From: CAJJDF01 sp965657945
Lineage (GTDB): Bacteria; Bacteroidota; Bacteroidia; Flavobacteriales_D; CAJJDF01
Length of the DNA stretch: 37,639 nt
Assembly (NCBI GenBank): GCA_965657945.1
Contig: CBFHPW010000021.1
Location: forward strand, 1-37,639
Reading direction: 5' to 3'
The translations under genes and the position numbers were made by a program. Below are positions 33,801-37,639 of the stretch, piece by piece. Within the stretch, counting starts at the first letter, position 1. Every line of letters starts with the position of its first letter. The notes under the pieces were generated by a model. The model was given only the letters and a program-made list of their open reading frames with translations, did no database searches and was not told the origin of the DNA.

Positions 33801-35582
33801 AAAACAAATTACGATTATTACGTAAGGTCTTATTGTGGAGGAACAGATTCAAGTGCTTGGGTTGGTCCAATTTCGTTCTACACTTGGTACTGTGTTCCAG
33901 CTCCAACTTCAACTGATGGATCAGGTATTACAAATGTTACAATTGGAACAATCAACAACACGACAGGATCTGAGCCAGGCTATTATGGTGATTATGATTC
34001 ATTGTCTACTGATGTTATACAAGGTGCTACTGCCCAAGCATTTTCTATCCAGTATTCAACTGGTTACAGTTATGGAACGAAAATTTGGATCGATTGGAAT
34101 GATGACTTAGTATTTGATTCTACGGAACAGGTTTATTTTGGTCTTTCCGGTTCATCAAATCCAACTGTTCTTTCAGGAACATTTGCTATTCCCGCCACAG
34201 CACCGTTAGGTTCTCACATTATGAGAATTGGAGGAACGGATAACGATAGTGGGCCTTCTGGACCATGTTATGCAAGTTCTTATGGTTCTTTTGAGGACTA
34301 CACGGTGAATGTAATTCCACCATGTTATATTTCTGCAACTGACACTTATGTTGTTTGTGATTCAATGATATGGATGGACGGAATGACATACACAGCATCT
34401 AATAACACAGCAATAGATACATTGAAAAGTAATGTTGCGGGAGTTTGTGATACTATTTTTACGTTGAACTTAACAGTTAAAAACTCAACAACTTACACGG
34501 ATAGTTACGTTGTTTGTGATTCAATGACTTGGATTGATGGGAATACTTACACTGCCTCAAACAGAACTGCGACTCACATAATTACAAACTCGGTAGGTTG
34601 TGATAGTATTATTACACTTGATTTGGTTGTAAACTACAGTAAAACATTTACAAACATAGTGACGGCTTGTGAGTCATACACACTTCCAGGAGGAAGAACG
34701 ATGAACTACACAGGATCGTTTACAGATACTATTCCTACTACTTTTGGATGTGACAGTATCATCACAACTTTGTTAACTGTTAATTACAATGCGTCAAAGT
34801 CTATTTCTGTTACTTCTTGTGGAAGTTATACTTCTCCAAGTGGAAAAATCTGGACAACATCTGGAACAAGATATGACACGATTCCAACTTCAAAAGGATG
34901 TGATAGTTTGTTAACTATTAATTTAACGGTAAAAGCTAACACGGCTGAAACAAGAACAGTTTCTGCTTGTGGCAGTTACACAGTTCCAGAAACAGGAAAT
35001 ACATATTTCGTGAGTGGAACCTATACTGACTTGACGACAAACGCGTTCGGATGTATCAAAACAATTACAACGGTATTGACTGTTAATTCTGTTGTTGCAT
35101 TACCTGTTACTGTTTCAGGAATTACATTGACAGCGCCAAATACTGGGGTAACATACAAATGGATGGATTGTTTAAATGAATATTCATATATTCTAGGTGA
35201 AACGAACCAAAGCTTTACTCCTGTCAGAAACGGTGATTATGCTTGTGAAATTACAAGTCCTACAGGGTGTAAAGACACGACTATCTGCACCACTATAATG
35301 AGTGTAAGTTTAGATGAGTATGTTGTTGATGCTGCGGATATTACCATGTATCCTAATCCAGCCAACTCAGTAGTTACCTTGGATATAGCTAAATTAAACG
35401 CGAAAGAAAACGTAACCGTTACTTTGTTTAGTTCAATTGGACAAGTAATTTATTCAAAAGAGCTATCTAGTGATAATAATTTGATTGATTTTGAAACCTC
35501 CAATCTACCGCAGGGAGTTTATTCAATCTCTATATCAAATCAATTCTTCTCAGTTTCCAAAAAACTGACTGTGATTCATTAA
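30873..35582 (+). CDS. Giant multidomain T9SS surface protein, adhesin-like
   Basis: A 1569-aa secreted protein with a signal peptide (MKKNYFLLILLAFLGNLMYS). Two tandem copies of a domain of about 180 aa follow (about 25-206 and 211-393, both containing EPYYGY and YRNDFTNPDP). FN3-type domains lie at about 399-488, 645-735 and 913-1006, separated by jelly-roll/MAM-like domains (489-644 and 736-912). A GEVED-like domain follows at about 1007-1150 (TKIWIDWNDDLVFDS, GSFEDYTVNV). Next are about five Cys repeats (about 1151-1412; each with a GCDSI-type motif) and a T9SS type A sorting domain (about 1490-1569, TMYPNPANSVVTLDI). There is no enzyme signature, so adhesion or a surface-layer role is likely. 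It is monocistronic. Confidence 0.87.
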   Translation: MKKNYFLLILLAFLGNLMYSQSTTVLGTPGTTTNQALPVEPYYGYTYSQSILTASELNASGILGVNEISAITLDYTNTTLTNSDDWTVYMGHTSKTGFSSSSDWESVASLTTVFSGTVSVTTGTTNTVVVTFSTPFMWDGISNIVIAFDENASSYGSSSDDFYCRSTTGTRSLVYRNDFTNPDPASPPSATYQRNYVPNMSITHTPQQGNVVIGTPGTLTNQTLPIEPYYGYSYSQSIFPASELISAGITGARSLDTLTFEYTSSNLNSSDAWTVYVGHTLKSSFSSSTDWEPFASLNQVFSGTATVTIVSGSNNLVKIALSSPFVWNGVDNIVIAVDENQSGYGSSSDDFYGRATTLNRSLIYRNDFTNPDPNSPPTATYQRTAVPNLSIAFSAAPSCNLPLGIAVSSLTSSSANISWTHPSSTNFKFEYGPTGFTLGTGTSDTTSSLSTALSSLTGNTTYDFYVQAYCGSSDSSGYNGPISFTTLCNSATIPYIQDFTTWPPSCWDLTGGSNNWIQYTGGIARANFWSISSGTLHMMTEPIIVNANARLKFDWSRNFSSSYTDSVAVQVREVGGAWNTVWGMTNPSSNDGATNTSPGSFVTETIMLDSATYTNKTIQVRFVGVSDWGPDFFVDNVIVEAIPNCPDAVALNAFNISATSANINWTNSAGSASSRIEYGAAGFTLGSGTSIIVTNDTVPLTGLTPFTTYQYYVTSLCTASDSSPWAGPYTFTTLCNDTNVGPWSDGVEGHPTTTTGSAIANCWTSTNTGSVFDWNISSGGTPSSATGALSANSGSKFFYTEASGAGVGDTAILNSPSVDLSSLTTPFLEFYYHMFGNQIGSLSVEVFNGTTWTNEVTLTGAQQATQASSWNQQYVDLSSYSGIIKLRFIAVSNGTYEGDISLDDISVVESPACFSPTAAAVTVNTSTSATASWSAPLFGTPTSYIVRYDTAGFDPLVTGTNVVSSTLSTTFTGLAAKTNYDYYVRSYCGGTDSSAWVGPISFYTWYCVPAPTSTDGSGITNVTIGTINNTTGSEPGYYGDYDSLSTDVIQGATAQAFSIQYSTGYSYGTKIWIDWNDDLVFDSTEQVYFGLSGSSNPTVLSGTFAIPATAPLGSHIMRIGGTDNDSGPSGPCYASSYGSFEDYTVNVIPPCYISATDTYVVCDSMIWMDGMTYTASNNTAIDTLKSNVAGVCDTIFTLNLTVKNSTTYTDSYVVCDSMTWIDGNTYTASNRTATHIITNSVGCDSIITLDLVVNYSKTFTNIVTACESYTLPGGRTMNYTGSFTDTIPTTFGCDSIITTLLTVNYNASKSISVTSCGSYTSPSGKIWTTSGTRYDTIPTSKGCDSLLTINLTVKANTAETRTVSACGSYTVPETGNTYFVSGTYTDLTTNAFGCIKTITTVLTVNSVVALPVTVSGITLTAPNTGVTYKWMDCLNEYSYILGETNQSFTPVRNGDYACEITSPTGCKDTTICTTIMSVSLDEYVVDAADITMYPNPANSVVTLDIAKLNAKENVTVTLFSSIGQVIYSKELSSDNNLIDFETSNLPQGVYSISISNQFFSVSKKLTVIH
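30945..32050 (+). repeat. Internal duplication of a domain of about 180 aa
   Basis: Codons 25-206 and 211-about 393 of the giant surface protein are a tandem duplication. Shared blocks include EPYYGY[ST]YSQSI, SDDFY, and YRNDFTNPDP[AN]SPP. The copies are diverged at the DNA level, so the duplication is old. Confidence 0.75.
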
Positions 35583-35602
35583 GTTTTACTTAATTAATTT
35601 GT

Positions 35603-35636
35603 AAAAGCCCCTTGTCATTCAAGGGGCTTTTTTTTT
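35603..35636 (+). terminator. Intrinsic terminator of the giant surface protein gene
   Basis: An 11-12 bp stem (AAAAGCCCCTT, 35603-35613, with 35621-35631, plus a G-C pair at 35614/35620) is followed by a T tract. It lies about 20 nt after the stop codon. Confidence 0.88.
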
Positions 35637-35663
35637 GTTTAAAATAAGTTAATGTGAAAATTC

Positions 35664-35693
35664 TTGTTTTTGAATTCTGGAATATTACATTTG
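35664..35693 (+). promoter_or_regulatory. Predicted promoter of the last surface protein gene
   Basis: A -33 TTG (35664-35666) is spaced 19 nt from an exact -7 box TACATTTG (35686-35693), the best complete Bacteroidota promoter in the window. The leader before ATG 35716 is about 15-20 nt. Confidence 0.65.
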
Positions 35694-35715
35694 TCGAAAT
35701 TAAACATCTAAAACA

Positions 35716-37639
35716 ATGAAAATGAAGAATTTAAAATTAACAATTATTTTACTACTTGGATCAGCAACCTTGTTTTCGGCTACTTTGTTCGAAAACTTTG
35801 ATGGATTTACTAATGGTAGTTATGGAAATTATACTCACAATGGTTGGAGTATTACAAATGGACTTTCAGAGAATCAGGCATCAAGATTATACCAAGGAAT
35901 TGGTAGAACAGTAAGATTGAGAAATAACGCTGGCTCATCTTTAACAAGTCCAGCAAAGACAGGAGGGATAGGAACAATAGACTTCTGGTATGGGAATTGG
36001 GATGGTAGTCCAGCTATCAGTAAGGTTTACATAGAAACCTCTGTTAACGGAACTACATGGACAAAAGTAGATTCGATAGTAAACATTACAAGTGTACCTT
36101 ATTTAAATTATACCAAGGTAGTGAATGATAGTTTTGGACAATATGTTCGAATTGTAAATTCTGGAGAGGAAAGATTGTTTATTGATGATTTTTCTATTAC
36201 AGATGCAACAAGCGGATGCACAGGCTTTTTTATCGACTCAATAGCCGAAACAATTTGTTCCTTAGATAGTGTTTCTTTTAGAGGAGTGTATAGAAAAACA
36301 GCAGTAATTTACAGAGATACTGTAAACTCTACTTGTGACACCATTTTTATCTTAAATTTAATGACAGAAACTTACACTACTTATGATGTATTCGACACCA
36401 TTTGTAGCGTAAACGATAGTTTGTTATTCAATGGAAATTATATTAAGCTAGCTGGTACTTACTATGATACAACATCAAGAGTAGGGCAGTGTGACAGTAT
36501 TTCTAAACTAACCTTAGCGTTAATAAATTGTCCTTCAGCTTGTAATGATTTATTTTTCTCAGAATATATTGAGGGGGGAGGCAGTAACAAAGCCATCGAA
36601 ATTTACAATCCAACGAGCTCTGCTATTTCTTTAACGGGGTATGAAGTAAAGTTATATTCAAGCGGTTCATCACCCGCTAATCAAACCTTAATTCTGAGTG
36701 GAACAATTCCAGCTTACGGAGTTTATGTTATTTCTAATTCTGGTTCTTCTTTAGGTGGAATTACCTCAAATTCAGATATTACCTCAAACATTACTTCTTT
36801 TAATGGAAATGATGTTCTTCAACTCGAAAATAATTCTGTTGTGATTGATGTGATTGGAACTATCGGTTCTTCTTCAAACTTTGCAGAAAATGTTACCTTG
36901 GTAAGAAATTCCTCTATACAACAGGGAAATACAACGTACACAACTTCTGAGTGGATTTCTATGGCACAGGACGTAGATACAATGATTGGATTCCACCAAA
37001 GTGTTTGCCAGCCTTGTACTACAGACAGAGATACAACGACTATTTCCATCTGTGAGGGCGACAGTGCTACAAACGGAGTTTCTTTTTATTCTGTTTCAGG
37101 AATTTTTTCGGATACATTAACAAACAATTCGGGATGTGATAGTATTAGAGTATTAAACTTAACTGTTAACTCGATTGATAGAGACACCATTGCCGATACC
37201 ATTTGCATGGGAGCTTCCATTACTTTTGGAACTCAAACATTGACCATGACAGGCAACTATTCAGATACAGTTCAAACATTAGATGGATGTGATTCAATCA
37301 CAGTAATGGAATTGTTGGTGAACGACATCTTGAGAGACACCATTGCCGATACCATTTGCATGGGAGCTTCCATTACTTTTGGAACACAAACATTAACAAT
37401 GACAGGCAACTATTCAGATACAGTTCAAACATTAGATGGTTGTGATTCAATCACAGTAATGGAATTATTAGTGAACGACATCTTGAGAGACACCATTGCC
37501 GATACCATTTGCATGGGCGCTTCCATCACATTTGGAACTCAAACATTAACAATGACAGGATCCTATTCAGATACAGTTCAAACATTAGATGGGTGTGATT
37601 CAATCACAGTAATGGAATTGTTGGTGAACGACATCTTGA
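35716..37639 (+). CDS. Secreted repeat-rich surface protein with lamin-tail domain (5' part)
   Basis: An open frame from ATG 35716 runs off the right edge (641 complete codons). It has a signal peptide (MKMKNLKLTIILLLGSATLF), a jelly-roll domain at about 25-175 (LFENFDGFTNGSYGNYTHNG), two Cys repeats and a lamin-tail-like domain at about 276-400 (FFSEYIEGGGSNKAIEIYNP). From residue 438 it has 51-residue units, each with an NYSDT or FSDT motif and GCDSI. Four units are visible, and base 37639 starts a fifth. The Cys repeat is like that of the preceding giant protein. The sorting domain would lie beyond the window, so T9SS export is inferred from similarity to its neighbour. Confidence 0.83.
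   Translation, partial: MKMKNLKLTIILLLGSATLFSATLFENFDGFTNGSYGNYTHNGWSITNGLSENQASRLYQGIGRTVRLRNNAGSSLTSPAKTGGIGTIDFWYGNWDGSPAISKVYIETSVNGTTWTKVDSIVNITSVPYLNYTKVVNDSFGQYVRIVNSGEERLFIDDFSITDATSGCTGFFIDSIAETICSLDSVSFRGVYRKTAVIYRDTVNSTCDTIFILNLMTETYTTYDVFDTICSVNDSLLFNGNYIKLAGTYYDTTSRVGQCDSISKLTLALINCPSACNDLFFSEYIEGGGSNKAIEIYNPTSSAISLTGYEVKLYSSGSSPANQTLILSGTIPAYGVYVISNSGSSLGGITSNSDITSNITSFNGNDVLQLENNSVVIDVIGTIGSSSNFAENVTLVRNSSIQQGNTTYTTSEWISMAQDVDTMIGFHQSVCQPCTTDRDTTTISICEGDSATNGVSFYSVSGIFSDTLTNNSGCDSIRVLNLTVNSIDRDTIADTICMGASITFGTQTLTMTGNYSDTVQTLDGCDSITVMELLVNDILRDTIADTICMGASITFGTQTLTMTGNYSDTVQTLDGCDSITVMELLVNDILRDTIADTICMGASITFGTQTLTMTGSYSDTVQTLDGCDSITVMELLVNDIL
37027..37639 (+). repeat. 153-bp (51-codon) tandem repeat array, continuing past the edge
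   Basis: Units are 37027-37179 (diverged), 37180-37332, 37333-37485 and 37486-37638. Base 37639 starts a fifth. By eye, units 2 and 3 differ at about 6 of 153 positions and units 3 and 4 at about 10. All are synonymous except one Asn to Ser change. Each encodes a unit beginning RDTIADTICMGASITFGTQT. They are coding repeats in the reading frame of the host gene, with no spacers. Confidence 0.9.

Noticed and set aside
37027..37639. Regular repeats that could suggest a CRISPR array or satellite
   Set aside because: The period is 153 bp with no unique spacers, and the units stay in the reading frame of a secreted protein.

Overview
The window comes from an AT-rich member of the Bacteroidota, most likely Flavobacteriales (a Crocinitomicaceae/Fluviicola-like genome is a guess). 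The signs are several secreted proteins ending in type IX secretion (T9SS) type A sorting domains, a T9SS plug protein (DUF5103), several TonB-dependent receptors, almost no Shine-Dalgarno sequences, and promoters with the Bacteroidota -7 box TAnnTTTG. I saw no tRNA, rRNA, insertion sequence, prophage or CRISPR array.

Layout. 1-65 is the tail of an upstream gene, followed by two terminators. pyrG (-) and nadC (+) diverge at 1962-2069. A four-gene efflux operon follows (TetR regulator, TolC-like channel, lipoprotein adaptor, RND pump; 3016-9695), then an orphan TonB receptor (9829-11721). Converging on it is a minus-strand operon recF - TPR lipoprotein - mazG - ECF sigma factor - small zinc-binding anti-sigma (15022 to 11780). 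Next are a plus-strand glycosyltransferase/SanA pair and a T9SS-secreted protein (15124-18899). Minus-strand genes follow: a DUF3010 protein, a large TonB receptor with a carboxypeptidase-like domain, an ALDH7-family aldehyde dehydrogenase, a GNAT acetyltransferase and the T9SS plug protein (25441 down to 18992).

The most notable block is 25534-30712. A promoter and a complete cobalamin riboswitch precede four tightly packed genes: a DUF4465 protein and a second secreted protein (both with T9SS sorting domains), a BtuB-like TonB receptor, and a BtuG-like beta-propeller lipoprotein. This looks like a B12-repressed surface cobalamin capture system in which T9SS cargo takes the place of, or supplements, the surface lipoproteins known from gut Bacteroides. 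The DUF5103 plug gene is divergent from it.

The last 7 kb encode two very large secreted surface proteins made of jelly-roll, FN3, GEVED, lamin-tail and Cys-containing repeats. The second runs off the window inside a 153-bp tandem repeat array whose copies differ almost only at synonymous sites.

Several start codons were moved downstream of the longest open frame because the longer start lies in or upstream of the -7 promoter box (nadC, the TetR gene, the aldehyde dehydrogenase) or because a signal peptide begins at a later ATG (9829, 17058, 27786).
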